The notes: a model not told the origin generated them from the letters alone. Positions 11,443-23,908 are shown, numbered from the stretch's first letter. The stretch is DNA of 64,000 bases from Immersiella caudata (GCA_030512335.1 JAULSU010000001.1:4960001-5024000), one strand, 5' to 3'. Made by a program: numbers and translations.

Positions 11443-12523
11443 GACCATTCTTCTTCTTGAGAGTCGATTGTCGTTTCTGGTTTCTCTGGCGTGGGTCGGC
11501 TGGATGCATGGGTACCTCATCAAAACGGAAGGCGGAGTTTATAGCACCAGGAAAAGGTGAACTTAGACTACGAGCATATCAAAGGAATTTGCCTTGATAC
11601 AGAACAAAACACACCTGGGAAGGAGCTGCTTGCCTAACAATCACCAGATAGTACTCAAGTTCGAACAGTAGGCCCATTGCTGTATTTTCCATTTCCTTTT
11701 CTCTTCATTAACATCATCGTGTGCCGAACGAAGCCTCGCAAGGCTATTCTCTAGTTCATGCATTGATGAGCATTGTCGTGTGATAATAATGTAGGCAAGG
11801 CATCGCGAGGTGTGCGGCGCAGAGCGCAGTCACAACAACCCGAAAGTCTGGCCGCAGTGTAATGTAGAATAACGAAAAAGAACATCTATCCATCCCTTCC
11901 TTTTACATCTCGAAGAAAACATCCCGCATCTCTTCTGTGGCGTCATGAAGGAACGGAAGAGGGGGCGAAACCTGCTCGAAGGACCAAGAACAAAGCAATG
12001 ACAATGAAATGACCCGGGGGGTTCCCCAAAACGAAGGGGGCTCGCTCTGCTCTTGACAAACAGGAAAAGCAATGTGACAGCGCTATGTAAACCCCCACTC
12101 ATGTTCCCCATCCCAACCCTCAGACGACATGCCCCTCCCTGGCGCCGTCTGGCGAGTAAATAATGTGAAGGCTGATGTGGTCGCAGTGTATGCAAGAAAG
12201 TCTGTGCCCGGTGAAACAAAAAACTGGCTTGGTCCCCCATCACAAGGGGAACGACAACACTAAACATGTGCGGGTAGAACAAAAAGTAATCGCTTGACAA
12301 GCTGTGATAGACTGCCATTCGTAGCAGGGTAGAACAGGGCTGGAGTAAGGGCCCGCTGGCCACTTCGATTCCATCGTGGGCGAAACCAGTCCGACACTCA
12401 ACACTTGCTCCATATTCCTGTCGACAAAATCAAGACTGCGGCCCCCGGGCCCTAGTTCCAGCACTGCAACAATGCTCCAGCATTTGAATTCCGACACAGA
12501 AATGGCGCCGTCGGGGAGGGAGC
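11443..12523. other. Convergent 3' flanks of IWS1 and the SR kinase
   Basis: About 1.1 kb between two genes that face each other, so it should contain both 3' untranslated regions and terminators. A 177-codon minus-strand open frame (11830-12363) overlaps the SR kinase 3' side but has no domain. No RNA gene or repeat was noticed. Confidence 0.5.
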
Positions 12524-14189
12524 TTATCGCTTCCTGACCTCACACGCCCAGCCCTCTATTCCTTCCCCGCGGCTCCCGACCTCAACCTTGTCGATCTTGA
12601 CGCCCTTCATTCCCGGTGTATCCTCGAGCCATAGATGACCCGCCATCCCTCCAGCATTCGCCCGCTTCTCAGGCATCAGCTCCAGCATCGGGGTCAGGAA
12701 ATCGGCAATGCGCTTGGCTTCTTCTTCCTTGAAGTGGTACTTCTCCTTGAGCACGTCGGGTAGGGCCCAGTGTCGCAGCCTATGGATGTTCCGGAGCTCT
12801 CCTTTCCTGTTGAAGATCTCCTGCGACCATTTTCCTGAGAGACACAACGACTTTGGAAATGGGCCTAGGAGTTCGATGATTTGGGCGATATGGTCGTCGT
12901 CTTTGCCATACTTAGTGCCGGATTGTGGATCAAACAAATAATCGCCCGTGATCAGCTCGAACACCTAGAAGCACCAGTTAGCCTTTGAAACCTAGGAAGC
13001 AGGTATCTTGAAAAAGTAGCCATACCATAGCCGCCATACTCCAAACATCCGTGCTTGCTCCCCACTTCGCACCGAGAATCACTTCTGGGGATCGATACTG
13101 GCGTGTTTGGATGTCATTTGTGAAATGGTGGCCGACCCAGCACGCGTTTCCGAGATCCGCAATCTTGACGCTGATGATATCGAAGGCTTGCATGTCGTCT
13201 GCCTTCCGTTTCTCTCCTGCGGTTGGCAGAGGAGTGGTCGACTTGTCAAGCGAAATACCAGATACCTCTTTAGTTATGAGATCCGCGGTCCTCTCACGCT
13301 GCTTCTGCTTATCCTCCCCGTTCTCCCTCCTGGGAGAGGGCTCTTTGGACTTGGAGCCTGCTCCGGAAGTTAGCCAAGCCAAAACATCCAGTCCTCTCGC
13401 TCAGGACAGGTCATCATTACCTTCGTGCAACATTTGCCCAAGGCTGGAATGTGAGCTTGCCATCGGGAAGAGCGCGGCGTGATTAAAGCTCGCGTTCAGG
13501 GGTGACGGCAGCGGCTGACTTCCAGTGATCAACGTCCTCCGCCTCCGTCGGCCGTTCCTATTGTTTTCCTTGTCGCCCGGCTCACTCTTAACCACTTTCT
13601 TGACGATTTGTTCGACGTCGCCAATCTCGATCAAAACGTTCTCTGGTTTCAAGTCGGTATGGATGATGCCGCATTCGCGATGCAGGTAGTCAAGGCCGAG
13701 AAGAACTTGCTTGGTGATCTGTTTGACGAGGGGCATGGGAATGCCCCTATGGTTCCACCTCTTGATCAAACCGAGGAGATTCTCGCCAAGCACCTCAAAC
13801 ACCATGCAGACATGGGTGCCGTTCGGGCCCTTATGTTCGAACGAATCGAGAAGACTGACAACATGCTTGCGACCAGGGTGGTTCGGGTTCGCCTGGACGA
13901 TCTTGTTGAGGAGCTTGATCTCGTCGATGGCGGTCTCGGTGTAGTGGGCAGCCGACCGCACGACCTTCAACGCCACATGCTTGCCGGTGTTGTTATCCCT
14001 TGACAACCAGACGGTCGAGAAGTGGCCCCAGCCCAGCTTTCGCACAACCGTATACTTCCCATCCTTGAACTTCTCCCCAATTGTGACCGGGTGATATCCT
14101 CCCTTGCAGTAATCTTCCGAATCCTCCTCGTCAGCGGTGTTTTCGGCGGCGTCCTCCGGCGACGAAGACGAGGTGGGCGAGTGCGCCAT
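12524..14189 (-). CDS. SR-protein-specific kinase (SRPK, Sky1/Dsk1 type)
   Basis: Three-exon model: 14189-13421, 13357-13026 and 12964-12524, giving 513 residues. SRPKs phosphorylate Arg-Ser repeats of splicing and mRNA-export factors. Visible kinase elements: glycine-rich loop at 52-60, catalytic Lys75, the SRPK-style HTD in place of HRD (Asp179) in the catalytic loop, and DLG in place of DFG at about 324-326. A charged, low-complexity spacer of about 120 residues separates the catalytic loop from the DLG motif; such a split kinase domain is diagnostic for SRPKs. The activation segment leads to a RSPE motif, and the C-lobe contains the usual helix with a VFELITGDYLF-type start. Introns are 63 and 61 bases with CTAAC branch sites. 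Confidence 0.93.
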
Positions 14190-14985
14190 CGACGACGAGA
14201 GGTGGGCAGCCCTGTGAGCGACAGAGTAAGCGTATGAACTTCACGTAAATGTGTTTGTGGCATGGTGGGCCGGCTGCGCAGTCCCGGGATGCGAGAGCTG
14301 ACGCGACCGCAACGGCAGGTGGCGGGGCTTGCTTTGGGCTGGGGCGAGTCTGCCGTGCACGGTGCCGCCAAACTTTCAGCAGCAGGACTCGAAAATATGG
14401 CAACAAAGGGAAAGCGGGCGACCTTGTCTTCAGCAGCATTGTCTTCATCTTGGGCTCAATCGCGCAAATGCCAGCGCGCGCGGGGCAGGGGTGGAAAATG
14501 GCGGGATTGACAGGTTCGAAGTGACGACGAAATGGGCATCGGGTGGGAGGAGTCGGGGGGAGGGGGTGGTGGTTTTGGGGGTGATGCGACACTGCAGACT
14601 TGCTGCAGCTCACTGGAGCCACAACAAAAACCGCGGGCCGGGGAATGGTCCCCCTTCACCGGGCACACATCCAATGTCCAGCCAGGCAAAGCAGCCCGGT
14701 CGGAAGGTGCTTGCGCTTGCGCTTGCGGTCGACATCAATCCAAGGGCCGTGCTGTGATGTCGCAGCAAGGCGCGCATAGACGCTAGCTTTCCCCTCCTAC
14801 CGCACCCCGCCACCTGTCCCGGCGCCCGCCCTGCCTGCCCAACAGTATCTCGCGCAGAAGCAAAACCCAACCTTCGACGTTCTTCGCGATTGAATTTGTG
14901 CATGCGCCCTCGGGGGATCTGGATGGGGGCGAACAAAGAAACCCAGCTCGCCGCCCTGCAGCAAGGGGGAAGAAGCACGCTGCAC
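14190..14985. other. Intergenic, upstream of the SR kinase
   Basis: About 0.8 kb upstream of the SR kinase start and downstream of the small minus-strand frame at 14986-15138. It should hold the kinase promoter and 5' untranslated region. A GGGGG-rich patch lies near 14545-14582. Overlapping short open frames have no family features. Confidence 0.45.
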
Positions 14986-15138
14986 CTACCCGGGACCCTC
15001 CGTTGTGATGATGGGCTTCAGGCCCTCCTTCTTCCGTTTCTTATTTAGCGTAGAGTTGCCGTTCTGCGCCGATGCGCCCATCCCGGCGGCCGGTTTTTGC
15101 CCTGCCGCGGCGTCCTTTGCTTGCTGCGAGCCGTTCAT
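14986..15138 (-). CDS. Candidate 50-residue basic microprotein
   Basis: A short frame from ATG at 15138 to TAG at 14986 encodes 50 residues, too short for ordinary gene callers. The first half is rich in Gln, Ala and Gly; the second half has the cluster KKRKK followed by GLKPIITTE. That ending looks like a small conserved fungal protein family, but I base this on recall and cannot check it. The basic cluster could be a nuclear localisation or RNA-binding patch. The stop codon overlaps a GTAGGT that could act as a splice donor, so the frame might continue in a second exon; I found no convincing acceptor. It could also be a chance frame. Confidence 0.5.
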   Translation of the reverse strand: MNGSQQAKDAAAGQKPAAGMGASAQNGNSTLNKKRKKEGLKPIITTEGPG

Positions 15139-17170
15139 TTTGCGAATACAAAGGTTGACACGTTATGAGGGAGCAAACTCGCTGATCGCTAGATGTAGAT
15201 TGCGCACTTGGCGCGGTGGCGCAGACTGTCGATGTCGCGAGGATTCGGGTGGGGCAGGCAAAGGTGATGCGATGGCAAACCTGCCAGGCGAGATCTCACG
15301 TCCGAGTTCTGTGCTAGCATTTCGTCAGCCTTTTGATGTCCGGCGCATATGTACATTGATTTGATGCTGGATAAGCGAGTTGCGGCGAAGGGACACGCGA
15401 AGTCGCCAGAAGACTGCCGCGTCCTGACTGGGACCGATGGCGGAATCGCGGTGGCGGCCTAGGAGTGCGCGCCGACACGCTCACGTCCAGCGCCAATCGT
15501 GGTTTGGGCGGGAAACTGACCTTGATTATTGCGACTCCGAGATCAGATGGTTGAGCTGCGTTGTGGTTGCGTGGTAAGTCGCGCCTGTTCGGCTGCGACA
15601 GACTTTGGTGCTGTTCGCTTGCAAGAACCTAGCCGGGATATAGCCAGGCCTTGCTAGACAAGAATCGCCGTGGAGTGAGGGGCAAGGGTTGAATGCTTCC
15701 AGGAAATACTAGGGCGCTCTCGCAATGCCTGGTTGAGCGTGGGCCAAATAATGGCAAATCGCGATGCGACCAAAGTTAGGTTTGCTCTTCGCGCAGCTGG
15801 TGCGGGGACGTCATAGAAGCATAGAAGGTGGCCGACCAAGTTTTGCGCTGTGTATTTGCCGCTCGTCGAGTCGATTCAAGGAGGGGCGACACTGCTGCGG
15901 AACGTGAAGGCTGGAGCAAGCCCTCGAGAGGCTGGAGTATGTATTCAATTGGACGGGCGCACTCTGAACAAGAGGTAGATATATGACCGTCGGCGTGTCA
16001 TAGGTAGTTGTGATGAAGTCAAGATGAGCATCAAGATGGGGAGGGGATCGGATTGCGGGCTTGATGTTTTGACCGGGGTGAAATGAAGCGTGGGAAGGAG
16101 CCCCGACGGAGGCTGACCTGACACTCGACAATCATCGATAGCCGCCCACAAAACAGTGACGCCGCGATGCCCCAAGGGCAGCCAAGGAGAGCGACTAAAG
16201 CTGGCATGGTGGTGCCCTTGCAAACCGAAACATGCCCAACCTGACCAATCCCCGTTCGCATCCAACCGTCTCAGGGGCAGTTGACCGAGAAACGTGACAG
16301 CGGCAGCATTGAAACTTTCGAGGCTTGCTCCTCCTGGTGAATCAACACCACAGCTTGTTCACTCCTCTCATCACTTCAACTCCCGCGTGCATCCACTTTC
16401 CTAGGTATCGTATCGGCTCCGCCATCGCTGCGCCAGCACAGTACAAGATGCAACACTGCCCCCAGCCCAGCGACCCGATGCGACACACTCTGAATGCAGT
16501 GAATCCCGAGGCGTTGGATGGCAATGTTGTGATTCACAAAGTGTTTTCATTGAGGCAAGCCCGATCCCGCTGAGGGCTCTTGTCGGGTCTCTGGATCCTT
16601 CCTCTTCGATGTGGCTCTGTCACACCTACGGAGTACAACACGCTCACTTCAAGATCTCGGCCATCGTAGAAGGTCGCACCATGAACGCAGGAGGACTTTT
16701 CCGCAACAGGTTCCCCCTCCGGTCTCCATTCTTCGCATTTTTCGACTTACGAGCCGAGGAACCAGATTCCTCCTCACTGTTGTCCGCCAGGATGAAAAGT
16801 TCCCAGCAACTCTTCACAGGGCGAAGGAGCGGGCGGGGTAAGTGCCCCGCCTCCAGAGGGTCAAATGCAGTGGATCTGAGTGCTTGTCTCCGATAAGCTC
16901 AACCGATGCCACCACCTCACCTCTTCAAGTTTCATCACATACTTTCACTCGCATTGAGATTGCAGCCCTGTTGCGCACCCATCGACTGCAGTTCAACTAT
17001 TAAGATTACATCCACGTACTGGCTTATGTGCTAGTGGTTTTTCATCTTTCCCTGTTTCCATTCCTCCGTGCTCCCCTCACAACTCCAAGCCCACCTGCCA
17101 CCATATTCTCCAACCCGACCGCGTGCTCCAAGTACCCAAACTGAGGTGGCGGAAGAAACATGCTGCGGCT
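15139..17170. other. Intergenic 2.0 kb, no gene supported
   Basis: The stretch lies between the small frame at 14986-15138 and the 3' end of the bicupin gene. All open frames are short, overlap on several frames and lack domains or splice signals. It may carry the microprotein promoter (right side of 15138) and the bicupin 3' untranslated region. No tRNA or repeat was noticed. Confidence 0.45.
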
Positions 17171-18907
17171 TTACGAAAGCAGGACTTGCTTCTCCTTCTG
17201 CAGGCTCTCGGCGATTTCAATCGGAATCTTCAACGTCTGGGCCACAATATCAGCTGGGGTGAGGGCAAGCCACTGCGTCAGAGGGATGTCGGCAACTCTG
17301 TCGGACTTGTAGATTTCTATCCACACAAGGTCCTCTGTCTCGGAGGTGTTTTCGATATAATGCCCACTGTTGTCGGGGAACGCGGCGGTATCCTTCAAAA
17401 CTTTTGTGAGTAAACAAAAGACAATAAGGGGGTATTCCAACTTACTCCAGGGCCGAAATCGAACGTGCGAGAAAGACCGTTTCCGATGAAGACGGAAGCT
17501 CGCGCATAGCCCTTGTGAAAGTACAGCCACTCCTCGGCGTTGGGGTGCCAGTGCAGCTCCCTCAAACCGCCTGGCTTGGGCCGAACAAAAGTTGCGGCAA
17601 GCGTCTTGCTGGCAGGAAAGTTCGTGGAGTCGATCTTGTAGAATACACCACCATTTCCAGGGACCGGTTCGGGGTCGTGCTGCAAAGTTCTGTACACAAA
17701 GCTCGCGTCTCCAGTGAGGACGCCAGCGGAGCCTGCCGTCACATTTTTGGTGCTCACAGTACCCTTGAAGATACCAGGATTCGGCTTCGGGACGTTATCG
17801 AACACGGCGGGATCGAGGCCGAAGTTTTTGGCAACAACTATAGTAAATATCCGTCAGGTATTTCTCAAAACGGTGTTTTCTAGGTAACGCAATGCCTCAG
17901 GTGCGCTGACGCAACGCTCGGGACATCCAACAAAGCCATGAACAACGGGATCAGGTGCCATATGGCGAAAAGGGGAGACCTACCATCTCGGGGGGTGCGC
18001 GCAATCCAGTCATCGAGATTGAAGGTGGTACTGCGGGCATGGTCAGCTCTAGGCTCGAAAACCACTGGGTATGTCGCCTCACCCAATCTTGTCGAAGTCG
18101 GCATCGTCGAAGACAAGGAGGAACTCGTTCTCGTCATCCAGACCTTGCACAGTGTGCGCTACGCCCTTAGGAAAGTACCAGATGTCGCCGTAGTTGAGTT
18201 TCTCGACTTGATAGCGTCCAAACTCGTCCACGGCGGAGATCAAGACACTCCCTGCCTGTGGCAAATATCAGCTCATCATCTCCTTCTTGGGAAATTTTCT
18301 GTTGCCTCGGGAGCCTCGAGAGAGTTTTCGCTCCCGACACAACAGAAAAAGGACAAAACGGGAAGAAAAACACTCCGATTTGCACTCACGTAGACGAAGC
18401 CCCATTCTGCGACACGGTGCCAGTGCAACTCACGGATTGCCCCCTTCGTGAGATGCTGCTGCGCAGCGGAGATATCGTGACTCTGTGGGAGGTCTTGGAT
18501 CACTTGCTCACGGAGCCAACCTCCGGGGAAGATCCTCGTCTTGGAGTCAGAGAATCTCCATTTCAAGTTTGGCACCTATTTCTTCGTCAGTGACTGTCGA
18601 TCACTTCTAGCCGCTCTCCTCACAATTCCATTATCTGTAGACTGCTGTCCAAGATTGTCCGGGTTCTGTAAGTCGACCACCTTATTGGTGCCACCTAGAC
18701 GGAGTCAGCCTTAGGACAATAAGTACCTAGTTCAGCCGCATGCTTACCAAGAATACGTCCTCCCTTTCCTTTCCCATCGATGGGCTGGCCGTTCAAGAAT
18801 TGAGGCTCAGTGGGCTCGGTCGTGTCACTCCGTTTGGGAAGTGCAACACCCAAAACAGTTTGAACCGCAAGCAAGGCGGAAAGCTGGAACGAAGTTGAGA
18901 TCCTCAT
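17171..18907 (-). CDS. Secreted bicupin, oxalate decarboxylase family
   Basis: Seven-exon model: 18907-18748, 18694-18624, 18575-18390, 18255-18083, 18030-17984, 17837-17446 and 17392-17171, giving 416 residues. The N-terminus is a hydrophobic signal peptide (about residues 1-21). Two cupin cores each show the metal-binding pattern: the first has HWHRVAEW and a later PKGVAHTVQG His, the second has HWHPNAEEW and a DNSGHYIENT His, so two manganese sites are expected. The family converts oxalate to formate and CO2, or oxidises it. The loop after the first cupin, which in the bacterial decarboxylase carries the SENST lid, reads DKIGTT here, so the activity type is uncertain. All six introns preserve frame; junctions were chosen to match conserved family spacing. 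Confidence 0.9.
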
Positions 18908-20417
18908 TGTGACACGCTTGAAGGAAACGAGTGACGAAATGGCAGCGGTGACAAGCACGGAACAAATGGCCGTCTCACTGTTCGCTGGCTAGAAACAGGA
19001 GATCTAGACGGGAACCACAAGCCACCTTTATAAACACAATTCCGAGTCTTCAGATCATGGCCGATCACATCCTATTATTAGCTGCTTCTTGTTCTGCCCA
19101 AGGTACATTCTCAATATCTGGAGGAGCACCGAATGCTCTCATCAGAGAGATGAGGGGGTCCATCCCCGGCCCATGACACCATGCACATCAAGATATCAGC
19201 TCGCTGCTGGCACCGTCCTTCATTCGAGCTACTGATCAGTATTCGGCCCGCCCCGCGCAGCACCATCGCAGCTTTTCCCACATCCCGTCGCCGCTCAGTC
19301 GCCTCCCCCAACAAAAGGGAATGCACCCATCACATCGAAACAACCGGCACACAGGGGATCACTGTCGTGATCGTGGGGTTTATTCGAGCTTGGCAGGGGA
19401 ATGCAGGGGTATATGCCACTGAAAATCCGGGGCAGGCCCCCCTGAAAATTGCATACCTGATCTTCTACGCCTCAGTAGACGTCAGTGATCGGCAAGATCA
19501 CGACATGGCAGGGTTTGTTTGCGATGCCACAACGTGCCTGGCGACAATACCAAAAAGTTACTGCACGTTGACAGGGCGGAATTGAGATCGGCTGGGAAAG
19601 CTTCTCATGGGCTTGGCTTTGCCCAGACAGGCGGCTGAGATCAGCCGACGTGGGTGGGATGTAAGTGGTAGTGGTGAAGCTGGTGGGGCGAGAACCGCGA
19701 GGAGAAAAGGGGATGTCGAGATGTGAGTTGCTGCGGTGACGGCGCCATCATGGTGGAATTATCGAGTCTCCTGGTTTTCCTTCGCTGAACCCCAACTGCG
19801 CTTTCTGTGTCTCAGCGCCAGATCAATCGCTGCTGCTCCGAAAACTGCGCTCCACATGTGCGGTCCTCCCGACACTGGATATGATGAGTTACATGAGCAC
19901 CCGGTTTCGCAGAGGACTTCTTCCGCAACATCCTGGGGGACGAGTCTCTTGCCCGCTCTCGGCCCTTCTCTGCTTTCCCACGTTCCTAATCGTCCCCTTT
20001 CTCGCTGCCGATCAGAGCCATGATTCCCTTGTTTTCAACAAGGCAATGAAGCCAGCCCGAGCTAGCGGTTGACCACTCCTGGCCCTTGCGCACGGTGTTA
20101 CTCTTCATAGGTCGCCAAGCAATATCACGAATAACTCAGGCGGCACAGTAGCTCGCATCATTCATCAGATGTAATTATATTAGCCACCTAGGTAGTAAAC
20201 TGCCCCCTCTTGGCCCTGATTAGATGAGTGAAATATGGCCAAGAGAGCATCCCCATGGCCATCTCAGAAGAAACAGACATACATACCCGACATTGGTACT
20301 CGGTGTCCCCATTGCGAGGAGAAGAGCCTGAGGGCTCCTCAGGATTGAAATGTTCAAGGTAACCCCTCTCTGCTGCAGCAGCTGTCTTCCCGTCGTCTAT
20401 GTGCCCATTATTTGCCT
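18908..20417. other. Intergenic 1.5 kb upstream of the bicupin
   Basis: It contains the bicupin promoter on its left and the 3' flank of the unrecognised minus-strand gene on its right. A TATA-like box is listed separately at 19027-19032. Other open frames (for example 19181-19585 plus) show no domain. Confidence 0.45.
19027..19032 (-). promoter_or_regulatory. TATA-like box of the bicupin gene
   Basis: TATAAA on the minus strand, about 120 bases upstream of the bicupin start codon at 18907. The position is reasonable for a fungal core promoter that gives a short 5' untranslated region. Confidence 0.45.
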
Positions 20418-21536
20418 TCAAAGTCGTACACAGAATCCTTCCGTAATTCTATCCTCCCGAGTCCGCAAAGCGGTTTGTGTTGTTCTTAGGCTTTGGCGGG
20501 CAATCAACTCACGCCTCTCGGCAATCCGTTGGGCGATCTCTTCAGCCGACTCTGGCTTGTCTTTTTGAACCAGCGCGTTTGCATTTTCCACCGCTTGAGA
20601 TGCGCGCCCAAGACTCTTAGCAGCGGCGCAAGACATCTGCAATAGCGACTCTTTGAGAGGGTCCTTCTCGTGCATGGTGACAGCGGCGCGCTGGAACCAG
20701 AGAAAATCATCTGTTATGGCGTCTCTGGCGGCTTTGAGCTCTGTCAAAAGAGTTTGTGGACTAATTTGGGCAGCATACGCCTGTTCTCTCTCGCTCTGGG
20801 CTTCATCTGTGCGTTCGCGCCGAGGCTTAGGGGCAGAAACACTTCGAAGCGCAGATGGCAGGCGCGGGTGAACAGAAGCGGCCGGTGGTGAGCTTGCTGG
20901 AGTTGACTCCCGTGGATTCACCTCAGTGATCGGTTAGCTCGGCTGCTTGAAGAGGACACTTGGTTTGAAGGAGCTTACCGCGGGGTCGTTGCTACGATCG
21001 AGATCCATTTCGTCCTTATCGATGGTCTCATCAGACTCATCGTCGGCTCCTACGCTGCGGCCCAAAGCCAGGGCAGGGATTCCCGGCTTTTGAGGGCGAA
21101 GTGCCAGGCGCTGGTCATCAACCTTTGAATTCCTATGGCCGACTCATCAGCTGATTTTGCTTTATCAGACCGTTTGGTGATTCAAAAAGATATAATTGAT
21201 AAAAAGATTGCAGACGAGAGTGCAGGCGCAGCTTTTTCTCAGATTGAGTACTTACCAAAACGGCATCCGCCAGCTCTCGACCATCCTGAGATGCACTTTA
21301 CGCCATCTTGTGAGGCGGTCGCGTGTTTTCTCCGGGACTTGGTATATGCGATGATAGACCGAAGCAAATCCCAGGAGTTCATCCTTGGTAATGGAAACAT
21401 CTTCGGGGTTTTCAGTTTTGCTAGAAAACTTGCAGGACACCCGCAAGACTGGCGGTTGCTCTGAGGTGGAAAGTCCCAATCTGTACACGTGGCCGCCGTG
21501 GCGCACATTGGAGACGCCCTGTCTCCTTCGCGACAT
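20418..21536 (-). CDS. Unrecognised three-exon protein
   Basis: Three-exon model: 21536-21256, 21132-20979 and 20921-20418, giving 312 residues. I do not recognise the family. The first exon encodes about 94 residues rich in charged and aromatic residues that look folded (with segments such as VLRVSCKFSS and ELLGFASVYHRIY). The second exon ends in an acidic patch (DDESDETIDKDEMDLD). The third has a Ser/Pro-rich linker followed by a long helical region of about 110 residues with coiled-coil-like character. Donors are GTAAGT and GTAAGC; the first acceptor was chosen because it is the only one that keeps the frame. The architecture suggests a nuclear scaffold or complex subunit, but this is only inference. 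Confidence 0.65.
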
Positions 21537-23908
21537 TCTGCGGATCGGGCTGCTGGGTTTGAAAGAGAACGTGTATGAGGACGTATTACCGGAAAGGAAG
21601 TAAGGTAGGTGAGGTGAGCAGAGATAATTCCAAATAATGGAAGCGTCGACTGAATCTCACAACCGGAAGCAGGGTGTTCGGAAACCTGCGAGCTTGGCGG
21701 AGGGGAAGAAAATCGTGACTCAGGCTATGAGCTTCAAACCAGACAAGACATTTTTGAGGGGAGGAGGGGAAGGGAAGAGCCCGAGGGCAGATAAATAACC
21801 TGGAGATTTGCAGAAGGTGTTCTCAACAAACTCCAAAGAACGGACGGAGTTGACTCAACCCCCTCCTGTTGGGATTTTCTGCAGAAAATTCCGTCAAAAG
21901 GAATTCTCTGCATCAGATCTGGAAACGGTGAAGGCCAAGGCTGCTTCGCGGTGGCGAGACTGTCCAACGTGTTTAAAGGAAGAGGTTGGCACAAAAATTG
22001 GCATGCAAATTGACCTGAGTGTTCCAAGGTATGGAAGCTGTTGAGGAAAGCGAGTTCCAAGCATCCAGCTTGTGGAGATTCCTGGGGTAAGGAAGGCGCG
22101 TGTTTGAATTGACCACAACATCCAAGCTTCGTTTCGCCCTGATGCGGGTCAAACTTGAAACCTACAACCTAGAACTCTTGTCCCATGTCTGTTTGTTGAA
22201 CAATAGAAATGAACACACAGTCTCTCACCCCCACCGGCCCGACGTCAGGTCTCCACAGCATTGACGACGCAGCTGGCCAAGAGCTTCATTCGAGACGCAC
22301 GAATGGGGCCACGCCAAGGCACCTGCTCACGTCCTACCTGCAGCAGATGGTCTGCCTACTTTCAGTGTGCGGCGATTCGCGTGCTTGAGTGCCAACCACA
22401 AGACCTAGTTGATTGAATCTTGTTCAGTCACCGATCGCCGGATCCGGTTGGGCCTCAATGATCCGGTCTTGGGTGGTATCGAGATATATCATGATAAGGC
22501 AGGTTCAACTTGCACCGAAACCCAGTGTCTGCGCGTGATGACTTTTTTCTGATTCCTCCAGAGCAAACCAAGGCAGACAGGCGCAAACGGATGCAGATCA
22601 TGACCACACAGTCCTCCCTCGGCTCCACGGAATGAGCGAGCGGGAATTCATTCGAGAAGACACGGGAAGAAGGTGTGGTATCTTCCCCAGACCATGCACA
22701 CGGCTCGCCAGCTCCAGATATTGACCGGCACGTAACTCCTTTCTGGGGACTCATCATTTACATTGGCTCTGATTGGGCAGAGAAGCAAGCTGGCCGGCAG
22801 TCTTCCGAGCACCGTCGCAGCGTGCTATTTGCCGTCACCTTCTCGAACGAGTCGAAGCATCGCCGCTGCTACCGAGTAGATGAACTTCCTTGGATTCCGC
22901 CATCTCCCTGCCTAGCTCACAGCTTTCCCGGACTCCGACTTGGCTTTTGGCTTTGGCATCTTACGCCATGTGGGACAAATAGAATTCATCCGCATGCTAC
23001 CTGAGGTCCACACCCTTCTACCTTCCCCACCGCATACTAAACATCTGGCGCACTCCGAGATGGTTATCGCGCCAGCATGGCTAGTAGAGTCCCGTAGTTG
23101 TTCCGCAAACTGCCGAAACCTCGCACAACCCGCCACCTGTCCGAGGCTATCACCATAGGGACCAGAAGATGTTCGCAGTAACAACCCCGACGTGAAGGGA
23201 TTTGAGTCAGTTAGGACGCCACCCAATTCATTTACACATGGATGGATGAAGGGCAGTTACTGGGAGGGTACTATGCGGGGCGCGTGTTTATCCCCAGAAT
23301 TTACCCCAGATTTGCCAGCAAAAGGATAGATGAGCCGAAACGTCCCGGACCAGTCGGCAACATTGCGGCGGGCTTTCCACCACGCTGGGAGCCCGCCCTG
23401 CCCGCCTCTGCTGTGCACGGGGTCGTTTCACCATTTGCAAACCATTTACCGACTTTAGCGAGCACAGTGGGCGAGAGGGATACTTGGCTAGACGCCTACG
23501 ACTATTTTGAGTGGTATTCCGACCGACCCCCTGTCTGTCACTTACAGCCTCTCCCCAGTCGTCGGGTGCGCATGAATACCTTTGCCATTTGCCGTACGCA
23601 AGCCAGCGGTCATCGCCATCCCCGAGATTGGGACCGTTCTGGGCAAGCCTTGTTTACACGCAACTGTCTTAATGCGACGTCAGTATATGGCCACTCCACT
23701 CGCCTCTGGGCGCCAAATTGTCTGCGGCCGTGGCTGCCGGAGCGGCATCCGGCCCAGGCGTGCGCCGTTAGGGGCAGCACATTCTGCTTTGGAGATTCTG
23801 GTATAGGGCGAGGTTATAATGACCCGGTTCCCTACCCTTCCTTCTCGTGCTCCCCCAGTCCCGAGGAGACCGCCGCACCCAAAAGAGCCTCGCCTTGGTC
23901 CACACACC
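21537..23908. other. Intergenic 2.4 kb, divergent spacer
   Basis: The spacer separates the minus-strand gene starting at 21536 from the plus-strand tyrosinase starting at 23909, so it should hold both promoters. A long plus-strand frame (23242-24276) runs into the tyrosinase in another frame and is not a gene. No RNA gene or repeat was recognised. Confidence 0.45.
23815..23820 (+). promoter_or_regulatory. Possible TATA-like box of the tyrosinase gene
   Basis: TATAAT lies 95 bases upstream of the tyrosinase start codon. It is a weak match and is proposed from position only. Confidence 0.3.

Noticed and set aside
11830..12363. 177-codon minus-strand frame
   Set aside because: It lies in the 3' flank of the SR kinase and lacks any feature.
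20188..20421. Possible extra C-terminal exon of the unrecognised gene
   Set aside because: The upstream exon ends in a stop codon at 20418, and no donor before it gives a better continuation.
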